Positions 9,911 through 21,289 of a stretch of DNA of 64,000 bases are shown here, in pieces. The stretch is from Budorcas taxicolor (Eukaryota; Chordata; Mammalia; Artiodactyla; Bovidae), in contig NC_068910.1 of the NCBI RefSeq assembly GCF_023091745.1, positions 1,338,272 to 1,402,271 of the forward strand, given 5' to 3'. The notes beneath the pieces are model-generated. The model saw nothing but the letters and a program-made list of their open reading frames with translations. It had not been told where the DNA came from and made no database searches. The position numbers and the translations under genes were made by a program. How positions within the stretch are numbered: the first letter of the stretch is position 1; every line of letters begins with the position of its first letter.

Positions 9911-12299
9911 GTCTCGTCGACGGGAAGCTCTGGGGGCCAAGGCAGGCAAGGGGGCAGCTTCTGTCCTTGCCGGCTCCTGCCCGGCCGGCGCGTGCCCGTG
10001 GGCCCATGTCTGGGGGGTGGCCCGTCCGGGGGCCCTGCCCTGCAGGCTGGGGGTCTGGCGTGTCGTGGGAGTGGGGCGGCAGTGCGGCGTCAGGCGAGCA
10101 CAGGGTGACTGTGCTCCTGGGCCAGCTTGTCCCTGGGGCCCGGTGCAGGTGGAGTGGGGACTCACGGCCCCTCTGCACACACCCGAGCTTCCCCGAGGGG
10201 GCCCAGGCCTCCTCTCAGCGGCTGGAATTCCCAGCCTCCCTCTGGGGGCTCAGGCCAGTCCTAGCCACGGCCTCCCAGCTCTGAACTCAGCCGTGTCTGT
10301 CTCCCTTGGCTGCGTGAGGCGGGGTGAGGTCACGTCCCTCACCCTGGCTGGGCCCCTGGGAGCCTGCACACTGCAGTTCTGATTAAAGACAGTAACTAGC
10401 GTTTGGCCGAAATGGAGCTGCCGAAATGGGAGGCAGCCAGGCAATGGGGTGCCAGGCTAGGGGTACCATGCCCCCGGGGCAGCTGACCCCAGCCCTGGGC
10501 CTGCGGCAGGGCAGGGAGGCGTGGGCGCAGCCGCGGAGCCCGCGAGAGTGTCAGCTCAGCGTTCAAGAGAAGCCCCAGCCCCCAACTTCCCACCAGCTCT
10601 GGGCACCCCTCGCCAAGCCCCAGGCCCTCCCGGGGGCAGGGACCCCTCGAGTTGGAAGAGGACCCCCAGGGCGGGCTCTTGATGGGCCAGCGGGGCGGAG
10701 CCGGGCAGGGGGTGGGGGTGCATGCAGGCTGAGGCCGAGTCCCGGGAAGGGAGGGGACAGGGTTGGGAAGACGCCTGGGTTGCTCACTGCACTGCTTACT
10801 GAGCACCTGCTGTGTGCCCCACTCTGCGGGCCAGGCGGCCCTGTGCCCCCCCAACCCCCCGGGCTGGCAGGTTAGAGGTCGTGCGCCCATGGGGTGTTGC
10901 TCAACGCCATCCCCCCTCTCTGTTATCACCGGGTCTGGTGGGGAGACAGCTCAGCAGAGAGAAACGGCCGCTTCCTGCGGCCACAGCTGGGCTGCAGATA
11001 AAGGGCGGCTGGGAGCCCAGCCTCCCACCTCGTCCCCTGGGGGCACCCACAGACAGCCCGGCGCCCAGCTTCCCACAGCCACCACCGAGCAGGGCACCTG
11101 CCCCCAGCCACAGCCACACCCTGCAGCCTCGGGGAGCCGTCCACCCCATCTGGGGATGGGAGAGGTGGGGGTGGACCAGGTAGACACAGGACCCAGGCTT
11201 CCCCGGAGCCCCAGGCAGGCCCTAGGGGCCCAGCTTCCCTGAGGCCTCCAGCCAGGCCCAAGCACGCTGATCGCCATTCCCACGCCAGGCGGGCCCTGCC
11301 CCGTCCAGCCCGCCTCAGCCCATAGTCCCATCCAAGCCTGTCGGGTGGATGAGCGGGGGGCCCAGAAGGAAGGGCCACACACAGGCGGGACGGGGGGCCG
11401 CGTGGCCTCTGTCCTTGGCACCGGGGGGCAGACGTCCGCCCCAAGGTGGGAGCCCACAGCGGGAGGGGTGCGGGACGCCTGGGCTTGGTAAGCGCAGCCC
11501 CATGGCTTCCAGGAGACATGGCACCTGGGGCTGGGGGGCGGGGGGCAGCAAGGCCAAACGGGAGAGGAGGGAAATCGGGGCATGCTCTGCAGGGCCAGGG
11601 GCAGGCAGAGGGGGTCTGGACACAGCTGGAGATGCTCAGCCAGGGCTAGTCCTGCGGAGGCGGCCGGGCCCCCCAGGGGGCCAGGCAGGGTGGGCAGACT
11701 GTTGTGCAAGGGGCAGAGGCCTGAAGCAACCTGCCCTCAATCAGATGTGGGCCTCCGGCCAGCGGCGCCTCCCGGCTCTCAGACCTAGGGGGAGTTGGGG
11801 TGATGGGCGCCCCTACCCCGGTACCTGCCGGGCGCGGGGGGCTCCAGCCAGAGATGGACTGGGGAGCAGACGTCCCGCTTCCTGGGCCCCCTCCTCACGG
11901 GGAAACGGAGGCACACGGGGGTCCTCTGCCCCCAGGGCAGGTCCCAGCGCAGAGCAGGGTCTGGGTGCGCGGGTGGACGCCGGGTGGGCTGCTGATAAGA
12001 AGAGACAGTTGTCAGAGTCACAGGGCGCCACTGATAGAGAGACAAGATCTCCCGGCAGGCGGAGGCGCTGGGCGGGGACCCCCCCCAGGGGTGCCCACAT
12101 CTCGGGTGGAAGCACTGAGGCTGTCCCCGCCCCCGGCCGGAAACCCTCACAGCGAAGCCAGGGGACAGGCCTGGACTGGGGCGGCCAGCCTGAGGCGCTT
12201 GCAGGCACGAGTGTGGACGCTGGCGGCTCCTGAGGCCACCCTGGGGCAGGGCTGAGCCGGGACCCAGGCCCAGCCTTGAGGCTGCAGCTCAGACGCCCC

Positions 12300-12412
12300 C
12301 TGGGTGCTGGGAATGGGGCCGCAGAGACAGAGACGAACAGAGACAAATAGCAGGAGAGAGACAGACCCCAGGAGTGACAGTGGGGCAGACTCAGAGAGAC
12401 ACTCAGAGGGGC
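12300..12412. repeat. Purine-rich simple repeat (GAGACA-like)
   Basis: A degenerate AGAGACA/GACAGA run on the + strand, for example GCAGAGACAGAGACGAACAG. It looks like a decayed microsatellite. Confidence 0.65.
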
Positions 12413-12535
12413 CGGGCCACCCTGAGCACCGAGTGCACCCTGGGGGTGGCCCCAGAGACGAGGGCGGGGGTGGGGGGGCGCGCGGGGCCTGGGGCCGGCC
12501 CTGCTCCGATTGGCCGGGGCTGCCTGCAGTGGGAG

Positions 12536-12650
12536 CCCGTAATTGATTCCCTGGGAGGACGGGATCATTTCCATGCAGAGAATTAAGATTTCCTTCCAAG
12601 ATGGAAATAAAGATTAATTTGCAATTTCCTTCCTCGCTGCACACAGGAGA
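12536..12650. promoter_or_regulatory. AT-rich island, candidate conserved non-coding element
   Basis: A sharply bounded AT-rich block between very GC-rich flanks. Motifs include GTAATTGATT, AGAATTAAGATTTCC, AATAAAGATTAATTTGCAA and a GATGGAAATAAAG stretch. It is not a repeat I recognise. The AATAAA at about 12605 could be mistaken for a poly(A) signal, but no transcript is evident upstream. Confidence 0.35.
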
Positions 12651-14849
12651 GCGGCTCTGCTGGAGGCGGCCTCGAGCGGGCAGGTGGGCCGGAGTGGGGC
12701 GGGCGGGGGCGGCCTCCCCGGGGGAGAGCAGCCTCCGGGGGCTCCTGGCGCCCCCACCCCACGTGCCCGCCATGGCCCCGAGGGGCAGCCTGTCCCCCGA
12801 GGGCTCCCGGCTCCGTGCCCGCAGCTCACGGCACCCCCGCCTCCGGGCCTCCACTCGCCACACCAGGCACACCAGCCAAGCCCAGGCAGGAACCCAGACT
12901 GGGCCCCTGGAGAGAAACACTGGGTCCCCACAGCCTCCAACTCTGCACCCTGCACTGGGGCCCAGGGGCAGAGAATGACAGCCCGGTGCAGACACCAAGG
13001 GGCACCCACACCCAGGTCCCTGGGCCGGGCATCCCAGGTTGTCTCCAGCAGGCAGGGCACTGGGGCCACGTCACACCCTCCGCCCTCTCCAAGCCCGCTC
13101 CCTGCCCACACATTCTCGGAGTGAGCCCAGCCTGCCCGGGCCAGGCCGAGGCCCACCCACAGCCGGGGTGCTGCGACCCCGGGGCCCCGCGACCCCGGGG
13201 CCCCTTTGAGTGGCCCCAGCACAGGCCGGGGGCTGGCGGTCTTGCTCAAGTCCACAAGGGCTCAGAGCCGGTGTTCAGTGCGGCCTCTGGGCAGTACCCC
13301 TGGGAACCCCAAGAATCTGACCTTGGGCTCTCCGCCATGTGTAGCCCTGAGACCTACCGCACTCACCTCCGCTCCCCGCCCACCCTGCGCTGCCTGGTGG
13401 CCCACCGTGGGCCCCGCAGCCCGGGGAGTGAGCAGCCTGGAGCTGGCCTCCGCACTTTGTGCCAGCCTCTCCTGATGATGACCTCTGCATGACCTCCCCC
13501 AGCACAGGAGAGGCGGGAGGAGGAGGTTTACGAGCCGGGAGGCGGGCGCATTCCTCCCGGGTGCAGCCCGCCGGCCTTCGCCTATCTCCCCATCGCCACA
13601 GGACTGAGGGCCCGGCTGCCCCCAGAGCCCCGAGCACCCCTCCCCAGCCCACCTGCAGACACCACGTGCTCCAGAGCGGGGCATCACCCAGCCTGCACAC
13701 CCCGGCCCGGCAGGCCGGGCGGGGCCCACCACCGCAGCCTCTGCTTGCACAACCCCAGACACGGGGCGGTCCGCACCCCCCCAGCCGAGATGGGCTGCCC
13801 CTCGCGGGGGGACACCAGGGGCTCCGAGTCTACACCTGCAGCTCCCTGCCCCTAGGGCTGACCTGCAGGGCGGCGTCCCCCAGCCAGCACCTCCAGAAGC
13901 CCGCCCCGCCCTCACCCCGCACCCCGAGACGCCCCGGTTGCTGTCGGCCGCTGCATGAGGCTCGTCGCCTCATTGATTCCTTTGACCAGTAACAGGACTG
14001 TAGTTCCCTGCACGCTGCTCAGGGCCGCGGGGCATCTTGGAACGGCCTGCCCCCTCTGAGGGGCACCAGGAGGGCAGGGACGGCCGCCGCTCTGGCCCCA
14101 AGTCTGTGAGTCCCAGTCCAGCCTCTCTCCAGGGAGAGTCAGCATCCAGGTCCATCCTGCAGCTTCCACGGGCCGCCTGCCCCTGGGGTCGCATGGCCAG
14201 TTCCCAGACCCCACAGCCACCAGCACCCCGCTTTCAACAGCACAAGCAGATGTGGGCCCAGTGAGGCCTGGAACAGGTGTCACCCTCTGTGGGCCCACAA
14301 GATGAGTGACTGGCAGGACCTGTCCTCCCAGGGAGCGGTGAGGGTGGAAGGGTACGCAGCAGGTGCCCACTGCCTGCTCCACGGCTGCCGCCGGCGGTCT
14401 CCTAGAAAGAGACAGTGACTGCCCCAAAGCGGGAGCGGCGCTGGCCTTCATCAGCACGCGCTGGGGGCGGCACAGCGCCCGGAACGTTACCGCACGAGGC
14501 CCACTCACCTGAAATTATCCGGTGATGAAAGTGGTCACAGAGGCGCGCAGCGCTGATGCCGCGCGGACGGGCCTTGGAAACACTGCGCTGAGAAACAGCC
14601 AGACGCTGAGGGGGCCGCGCGCCGTGACTCCCAGAGTGTGGGCTGCCCAGAGCAGGCGGCTCCGTGGAGACAGAGGGCGTGTCCTCGGGCCAGGAGAGGA
14701 CCGGAGGAAGAGGGCGGAGAGCTTGGGGGACGGGGCTCTCTCCCGGGTGCTGGAAAGGGCCTAAAGCTGACTGTGGTGGCATGCAGCTCGGCAGCGCTGC
14801 GACTGTCGTGAAGCCGCAGGGCCACACACAGAGTGGACTGTGTGGTGTG

Positions 14850-15066
14850 TGTTATATCACAGGGAAGGTGCTTAAAAAAACAAGTCGCAACAAAGTTACC
14901 ATGTGACCCAGCAATTCCACTCCTAGGCCTGGACCAGAGAGAGCTGAAAACGCTGGTCCACATGAAAGCATGTGCGAGTCGGGACGGCAGAGTGGAGAGG
15001 GCCCGACTCCATCCGCTGACGAGTGGAGAAGGAAACGTGAGATTAAATACGGATACAGGCCCCACG
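14850..15066 (+). mobile_element. L1 (old mammalian) fragment, 5' portion of an interrupted copy
   Basis: Sense-strand similarity to the last part of L1: the stretch around ACCATGTGACCCAGCAATTC (about 14898) and CACTCCTAGG is the standard L1 3' text. It is followed by a diverged CCATC...GAGTGGAGAAG segment. The element continues at 15265 after a SINE insertion. Confidence 0.7.
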
Positions 15067-15264
15067 TGGGCTTCCCTCAGAGCTCATCCGCCTGCAGCGC
15101 AGTAGACCCAGGTTCGTTTCCTGGGTTGGGAAGATCCCCTGGAGAAGAGAATGGCAACCCACTCCAGTATCCTTGCCTGGAGAGTCCCACGGACAGAGGA
15201 GCCTGGCAGGTTACAGTCTCTGGGGTCGCAAGAGTCGGACGGACTTAGCAACTAAAGCACCACC
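15067..15264 (+). mobile_element. Bov-tA SINE inserted in an L1
   Basis: A tRNA-derived head with a recognisable A/B-box region (CTCATCCGCCTGCAGC, then GACCCAGGTTCG) is fused to the BovA body. The body runs CTGGGTTGGGAAGATCCCCT, GGCAACCCACTCCAGTATCC and GTCGCAAGAGTCGGACGGAC. It ends near an ACTAAAGCACCACC tail. It splits an L1 copy, so it inserted later than that L1. Ruminant-specific family. Confidence 0.9.
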
Positions 15265-15545
15265 GCAGGCTCCACAAGGATGAACCTTGGAAACAGGCCC
15301 AGTGAAGGAAGCAAAGTCATACATTGGATCATGGCATTTTCAGAAGGGTCCCGAGTAGGCAAGCCCACAGCTGTAGACAGCACCCTGTGGTCTCCAGGGG
15401 CCGGGGGACCTGGCCGGATGGCAGTCGGGGCTCATGGGTGTGGCTCCCTTTTGGGGACAAAATGTCCTCAACTTAGATCGTGGTGATGGTTGCACCGCGT
15501 TGTCAACACTTGAAAACCACTGAGCTGTCTGCTTCACTGGGGAGC
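15265..15545 (+). mobile_element. L1 fragment, 3' portion of the interrupted copy
   Basis: Continues the L1 left of the SINE. GGATGAACCTTGGAAACA, CTCCAGGGGCCGGGGG, GGGACAAAATGTCCTCAACT and GTGGTGATGGTTGCAC follow the order of an ancient L1M 3' end. Diverged and non-coding. Confidence 0.75.
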
Positions 15546-15839
15546 TTCCTGGCATGTAACTTCTGGCTCCAATCGGCCAACACTGTCCTCCCAGCCTCCC
15601 AGCCGGTCCTCAGCAGTGGCCCCACACCATCCGGTCCTCTCTGGTGGGAAGCCAGCGCCCACCCCCGGGGGCTGCGGGTCAGAGTGCGCACAGAGCCTTG
15701 GCGGTGGGGGGCGGGGACGGGGACACCCAGAAACTCAGGCGCGGCCCGGCCCGGGCCCCCGCCGCCCACTGCGCCAGCCCGAGGTGGCTGTCGGCTCCCA
15801 GGGCTGCAGGAGAGGCCGGCGGGGTTCTGCAGGGGGAAT

Positions 15840-16165
15840 CATGTTGCTCTTGTTTTAAATCACTTCAGTAATTGTGTTTATTAGGGAACTAGTTCAAACA
15901 TGTGAAAAATGCAGAAAGCACAACGAAGTGAACTCCCACTAACAGCCACGTGGGAAGTGAGTCGTGGGGGCAGCCACTGGGACCCTCCAGACTCCGCGGT
16001 CGAGCCTCTGCAGACCCCCGGCCTGCCTGTCGTCGTGGGGAGCAGGCCTGCTCGGGAGGCGGGGGCCACCCCGTCCTTCGCTTTCCCAGGCTGCAGGATC
16101 AAAGTTCACCATCGGGACCAGAGGTGGGGGGCCTGCATGCATCTGAAAGTCTGTAACTAGCTGCG
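15840..16165. mobile_element. Probable decayed LINE remnant
   Basis: The stretch GTGAAAAATGCAGAAAGCAC...AACTCCCACTAACAGCCAC resembles text seen in old L1-type elements, but divergence is high. The second half is GC-rich and unassigned. Family not determined. Confidence 0.35.
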
Positions 16166-16174
16166 TTTTTGAAA

Positions 16175-16560
16175 ATCATTGCTGGCTGCGTGCAGGAAAA
16201 AATGCCCCTTTCACACGCACAGCTCGTTAGTTTGGGGAAATACACTCGGTCCATTCCGGCCGAGTCACGCCCTCCAGATCCCACAGGCGCCCGTGGGCCC
16301 TCCTGCACGGCCAGTTTTCTGTCGTGCGTCGCCTCAACTGTCCCGCGGGCGTGGCCGTGTTTCCTCCTCCGGGTCCATCCACCGTCCGTAGAGTGGACAG
16401 TGGTTCCCTTTGCCGCTGAGCAGGTTGCACGGCGTGCGTGTCCACCAGCTGGGGAGTAGTCAGGCGGTTTCCAGTTTGGGGCAACTGTGAATAAGCCGCT
16501 GAATTTTTAGGTGAACCTGAGTGTGATGTCTCTTGAGTAAGCGGCTGGTTGTAGAAGGCT
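16175..16560 (-). mobile_element. Old L1 fragment, antisense
   Basis: Reads as the complement of an L1 3' region: GTCCATCC, GGTTTCCAGTTTGGGGCAAC, TGTGAATAAGCCGCTGAA and TTGAGTAAGCGGCTGG occur in the order seen in antisense L1M copies. Heavily diverged. Confidence 0.55.
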
Positions 16561-17869
16561 GGGATGTGAGGTTAGCGGTGTCTGACGTTCCCAGTGACCG
16601 GCAAGCTGTCTTACTCCTTCCCCGGGGGGCCAAGCACCGAGCCAGGCCAGGGGTGGCCGGCGAGGCGCTGCCAGCCCAGTAGAGGGGAGACGAGAGATAA
16701 GAGTCGTGAACCTGCAGGCTAGTGTTGGACCCCGAGGGTGACGAGGAGGGGATGGTTGGCGAGGCCCTTGCAAACCAGGGGAGCCATTGGCCTGAGCCCC
16801 AGGGCACTGAGCCGGGCCCCGGGGCTGGCGCGTCCTGGCATGGCACCATGCCTGGGATGGATTTACTGGGCACTGCCTGTGCCCAGGCCGTGCGGGAGAC
16901 CTCAGAGACACACCCTGCTCACAGCCGAGGGCCCGTGGAGGTCGCGGCCAGGCGGGCAGAGCTGGGGCCCTCCCTGCCTCATGCTGTGTGACCCCAGGCG
17001 GGTGGTGGGCCCTCTCTGAGCCCCCACCCTCCCATGCGCGCCGCAGCCCTTGGTGGGAAATGGCACCGCAGCGCCCGCGGGCGGGAAGAGACCCACGGGC
17101 GGGGCGAGCCGCGGGCCCCGCGCTGCCGCCGGCCGCCGACAGAGGGCAGGAGCGGCCCGCGCCTCCAAGGCCGGCGGGGACACCTAAACGCACGGCCTGG
17201 CCGGGGTGCCTCAGGCCCCGCACCTCCCCCCCACCGACCTCCAGGGTTTAGCATGGAAAGCGGATGCAGACCGCCTCGGCCAGCAGCGTTCACTTGGGTC
17301 ACCTGTTGAACCCGCACTCTTTTGGACACACCAGGTTAAACAAAACCTGAAAGTCAGCTTCACTTTCTTTAAACGTGGCTGTTTCGGGCTGTAGCTGCAC
17401 GCAGGCTGGCGGTGCCTCACGCCCTGGGACCCCGGTGATCCTCCCCGCGAGGCGTGCCCCACCACGACCCCCAGTCACAGCTGGGGCTCCGAGAGGGGAC
17501 AGGCGTGCTTGGGGCTGCCCCCTGCCTGGTGCAAACACGCATGTCCTGTGCGTGGGGCACGTGTGCAAGAGACGGACGGACCAGTGCCCAGACACACCCA
17601 CAGCCCTGGCCAGCACCCTCCTGCACACCCCGCACACCCGCAGCTGTGCACCCGGGTCCCCTGAAGGCCCGAGCCCCGCCTGGACGGCCGTGGGGTCCTG
17701 TTCTTGCCCATCAGGCCCGAGAGGGTCGCGGTCTCCTGGTCACCCCAGGCCCGGACAGGGGCGCCTGGCCGCCACCGTGGGTGGGTCTGGGACGCCACCC
17801 CTGCGGGGAGCGGGCGTGAGTGGCCTTCGCCCAGCCCCGAGGGCCCTTCCTCCCGGCCACACAGCATTT

Positions 17870-18112
17870 GCATAGCGCTCCCCAAGCCCACAGATCGCAT
17901 TACATGGAGACCCGATGATAATCTTTGTTGAAATAATATTTAACACATGCTGCACTTTTAATTAACTATCTGAATAATCTCAAATTAATACCAGAGCTTT
18001 AAAAATAAGTTTTCATTTTCACGTTTGGTAACATAATAGCGGCCCGGCCGGCCCGTTTCCTCCTTTGATTTAATTAAAAGCCCTTTTATACATCTCTTGT
18101 CACTTCAGAAAC
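17870..18112. promoter_or_regulatory. Large AT-rich unique island, strong candidate conserved element
   Basis: About 240 bp of AT-rich, non-repetitive sequence is flanked on both sides by DNA of very high GC. It is dense in homeodomain cores (TTTTAATTAACTATC, AAATTAATACC, TTTAATTAAAAGCCC). It also has GATGATAATC, two GATA-type motifs, and a TTTGCATAGCG octamer-like site. The pattern resembles a developmental enhancer. Nothing LINE- or SINE-like is visible. Confidence 0.45.
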
Positions 18113-19198
18113 GGACAAAAGCCCCCGAGGTGGGCCGCCCGGCCCCCGACTCAGGGCCCAGGGCCGGGGTCACGGCCGCGGAGTGCCATGCAGTGTGGCT
18201 GCATGCCACACACGTTCACATGGAGGGAGGGGGCCCAGTCACAGACACACACACGGAGACAGCGAGCTGCTTCCACACTTCCACGAGTGTGCCAGGCCAC
18301 ACGGCCACTCCCTGCATCAGCCCTGCGGGGGGACGGCCGGTTGGCCCCCCGCCGGGCAATCGGGGTGCCCCTCAGGCCGGCTGGGGCGGGGGGTTCCTGG
18401 CTGGCATTCCGGGTCTGGGCCCAAGGCCACAACTGCCGGCCAGTCGGCTCCCCGTGCACATGGGTCTCCCTGTCACGCGGTCTCTGTGTGTCTAGGCTCG
18501 AAGCTTCAGAAGCAGCCAGGTGGGCACCTCTGGGGGCGCACGGCAGACACCCCTCTCCCGAGCCCGGATTCCTGGGAGGGGGGGCTGCAGAAATCCTTTT
18601 GGCTTGGGGGCTGGGGGTCAGAAACGGCTCCTGCGTGGAGTGAGGTGGGTGGGAGAAGGGCCCATCCCTCGGGGCTCATCTGAAAATGGGGCATCTCTGC
18701 AGGCGTAGGCTTCTCCTCCGGCCAGCAGACATGGAGGGCTGCGTGCAAGCTGAGTGGTGCCCTGACTGGGCAGTGCCGTGAAAGGCCCCTGCCCTCAGCG
18801 GGCCCCATCAGAACATGCTGCTGCAGGCAGGAAGCCAGGCTTGGCCAAGGGGGAAGATGAGGTGGGTGGGCGCCTCCCCAGCAGGAGGATCAGAGGGGGT
18901 CCCCGGGGCCACAGTGCCCGACACCAGGGTCCAGCCTCCCTCCTGGGCACCGGGCCTGGGACCTGGAGCATGACCAGCAGGGCCTGGCCTGGGAACCAGC
19001 TGCCCTGGGGTCCAGCTCTCCTCCCCGACACCAACCAGTCCCTTCTGGCTGAGGCGGACTGGCCAGCCCCGGTCAGCGGGGCCCAGCAGACTCCTGCCCC
19101 CAGGGCTGCCTGCAAGGCAGGAGAGCCTGCTCCTACCCACCTCCCCCTGGCTGGGGAGGACTGGCCTGGCCACTCCAGGCACCTCGCCCCCACCATCT

Positions 19199-19224
19199 CA
19201 CACTCACACACACACACACAGTCA
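19199..19224. repeat. (CA)n microsatellite
   Basis: A short run of CA dinucleotides (CACACACACACACACA) beside a TCACACCCGTGGTCACAAG stretch. Likely polymorphic. Confidence 0.85.
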
Positions 19225-19454
19225 CACCCGTGGTCACAAGTCACCCAGGACCACGCACGTGCGAGCACACGGGCACCCAGTCAGCCCACGGCCCAGGGAG
19301 GAGTGATCACCGTGGGCCGGGCTCCAGGAGCCCACCAGCCTGGAAGGCTGCGTGCGGGCCGGGGGCACCCTCATCCCGCGTTCCCAGTGGTGCTGGGGCC
19401 CTGTGTGACCCAGAAACCAGCACAGGCAGGGCGGGCGGGGGTCCCAATTCACAG

Positions 19455-19530
19455 GGGGGAATGGAGCTGGGTTCAGAGAGGCCAGGTGAGTTGCTCAAGG
19501 TCACACAGGGGCAAGGCTGCATAAGCGGCC
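19455..19530 (-). mobile_element. MIR fragment, antisense
   Basis: TCAGAGAGGCCAGGTGAGTT and GCTCAAGGTCACACAGGGGC match the antisense MIR core (the AAGGTCACACAGC text). Confidence 0.6.
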
Positions 19531-19869
19531 AGCCCCCCGTGCCCCTCTACTCCTGAAGGCAGCGTGGCCAGACCAGGAGCGAGGCGGGACCAGGAGCGAG
19601 GCGGGCGGGCGACCCCGGCACTGGCCCCCCAGTGCTGGCCTGGAAGACTCGGGAGCCGGGGAGCTGGGGCTGAGGAGGAGAAGGCTCCCACAGCCTCTGG
19701 AGGTGGTCACAGAGCAGACACTCTGAGGCCTGACCCCGCGACCTTGTGCTGCCCGACACAGCTCCTGCTGAGGTCGGCTGGGGTGGGGGGCACGGTGTGA
19801 GCCCCAAGCTCCGAGAAGTGCCCGGAACAAGGGGCGCTGCAGCCCAGCCCCTCACTCGCTGTTTGGTCA

Positions 19870-20170
19870 GCCACCAGGTACGCACCCAATTCCCGCGGGG
19901 CAGGCGCTGTCCTGGACAGGTGTGGTGAGCCTGACCCGGGCCCTGCCCTCCCAGGAATGCCATTCCCCTGGGAAAGGGAGACAGCACACATCAAGAGATG
20001 CCGCGCGATTGCAGATAATCAGGGCGGGCTTCTCTGAGGAGGGGTCATTTGGACTGAAACCTACCTTGGCAACAAGAATGAAGCGGCCAGGGAATGGCTC
20101 CTGGGAGAGGATTCCAGGCAGAGGGACTGCAAGGGCGGGGGCCCAGAGGACGGGAAGCTCGCAGGAGGGG
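19870..20170. mobile_element. L2 fragment
   Basis: Ordered L2-like segments: GGGCAGGCGCTGTCCTGGAC, CGGGCCCTGCCCTCCCAGGA, GGGCGGGCTTCTCTGAGGAG, GGTCATTTGGACTGAAACCT and AGGATTCCAGGCAGAGGGAC. An ancient LINE shared by all mammals, diverged. I cannot fix the orientation. Confidence 0.65.
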
Positions 20171-20417
20171 GCCCCGCGCAGGGCTGGGGGTCTGCCGGCC
20201 TGGCCTGGGAGCAGCCTGGTGGTCTGAGCACCCAGTGCGGCCAGAGGTTCCAATTCGCCAAGAAAAGCTGGCGGTCTGGGTTTTGACACAAAACCTCGAT
20301 TTTTTAAAAAATAGCCACAACCAGTTGTACTTTTCCTAAAACTGTTCTGAGGGCCAAAAACAGCCGGTGGGCCTCTAGTTCAAGCCCTCCCTTGGAAGTG
20401 AACAGCAAAACTGCAGT

Positions 20418-20513
20418 GTTTGGACTGTAGGATTCTTCCTGATCCAGGGATCAAACCTGAGTCTCTTGCGTTGCAGGCAGATTCTTCACCATCTGAGCCG
20501 CCAGGGAAGCCCC
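20418..20513 (-). mobile_element. tRNA-derived SINE head (Bov-tA/CHR type), antisense
   Basis: The complement of the usual ruminant SINE start: it ends GCCAGGGAAGCCC (about 20500-20512). The B-box complement GATCAAACCTGAGTCTC is at about 20449-20464, and TTGCAGGCAGATTCTTCACC precedes the end. Only the tRNA-like part is present. Confidence 0.85.
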
Positions 20514-20519
20514 CTCCCT

Positions 20520-20625
20520 AGGAAGCTGGAGCCTGGACTCCAGTCCTGCCTCCCAGGCTTGCTGGCTGTGTGAGCCCTGGGCAGGTTGCCCGTCTCCGTG
20601 TGCCTCAGCGCGTCCACCGGGAAAG
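20520..20625 (+). mobile_element. MIR fragment, sense
   Basis: GAGCCTGGACTCCAGTCCTG, CTGGCTGTGTGAGCCCTGGG and CAGGTTGCCCGTCTCCGTGT follow the MIR sense consensus order (…GCTGTGTGACCTTGGGCAAG…). Confidence 0.6.
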
Positions 20626-21289
20626 GGGCCGCCGTGGAGGCCCAGTGCTGGAACGCACATTCAGCGGCCGTCTGCTGGCCGCCTCCGCGTGCCCGAGTCA
20701 GTGGGACAGTGGGGGGTCGTGCGGACGAAGGAGACAATGTCCACCCTGGTGCCTTACCCTCCACGAGGGAGCAGGAAATGAACGAGTCAGTGGCCACCAC
20801 ACAGGACTGCTGTGTGTCCCGAAGGCCGAGGAGAGAGAATGGACCAAAGGACAGTCAGGCATCAGGCACAGTGGCCCAAGCAGGGCCAAGGGCGTGCAAA
20901 GGCCCTGGGGCCTGGCTGCTCCAGGAACAACCAGGCTGAGGTCGGAGGATTTGGGGCAGAGTGGGAGGGAGAGGAGCCCTTTGGGGGCTGTGGGGGCTTC
21001 AGCTTTTCCCCTGAGTCAGGTGAGCCAGGGGAGGGTGTGGAGCTCAGCATAGGAGAGGTTGCCTCTGGGGTCCACAGGAGCCTCCTGGCTGCTGCTGGGG
21101 CTGCAGGTGGGGGCCCAGGAAGGCGGTCCAGGCAGGGTGAGGGGCCGGACCTGGCCGGCCGCAGTGGGGCTGGGAGGATGGTGAAGGTCCCCCGGCCCAG
21201 GGAGGGTGCAGAAAGACGCCTGGGCTTGGTCCAGCCCCTGGATGGAGAGGCGGAGAGAGCTGGTTCCCGGCGTCGGGGCCGCAGCCGGG

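Noticed and set aside
15067..15264. tRNA gene
   Set aside because: The A/B-box-like sequence is the tRNA-derived head of a Bov-tA SINE, without a proper cloverleaf or terminator.
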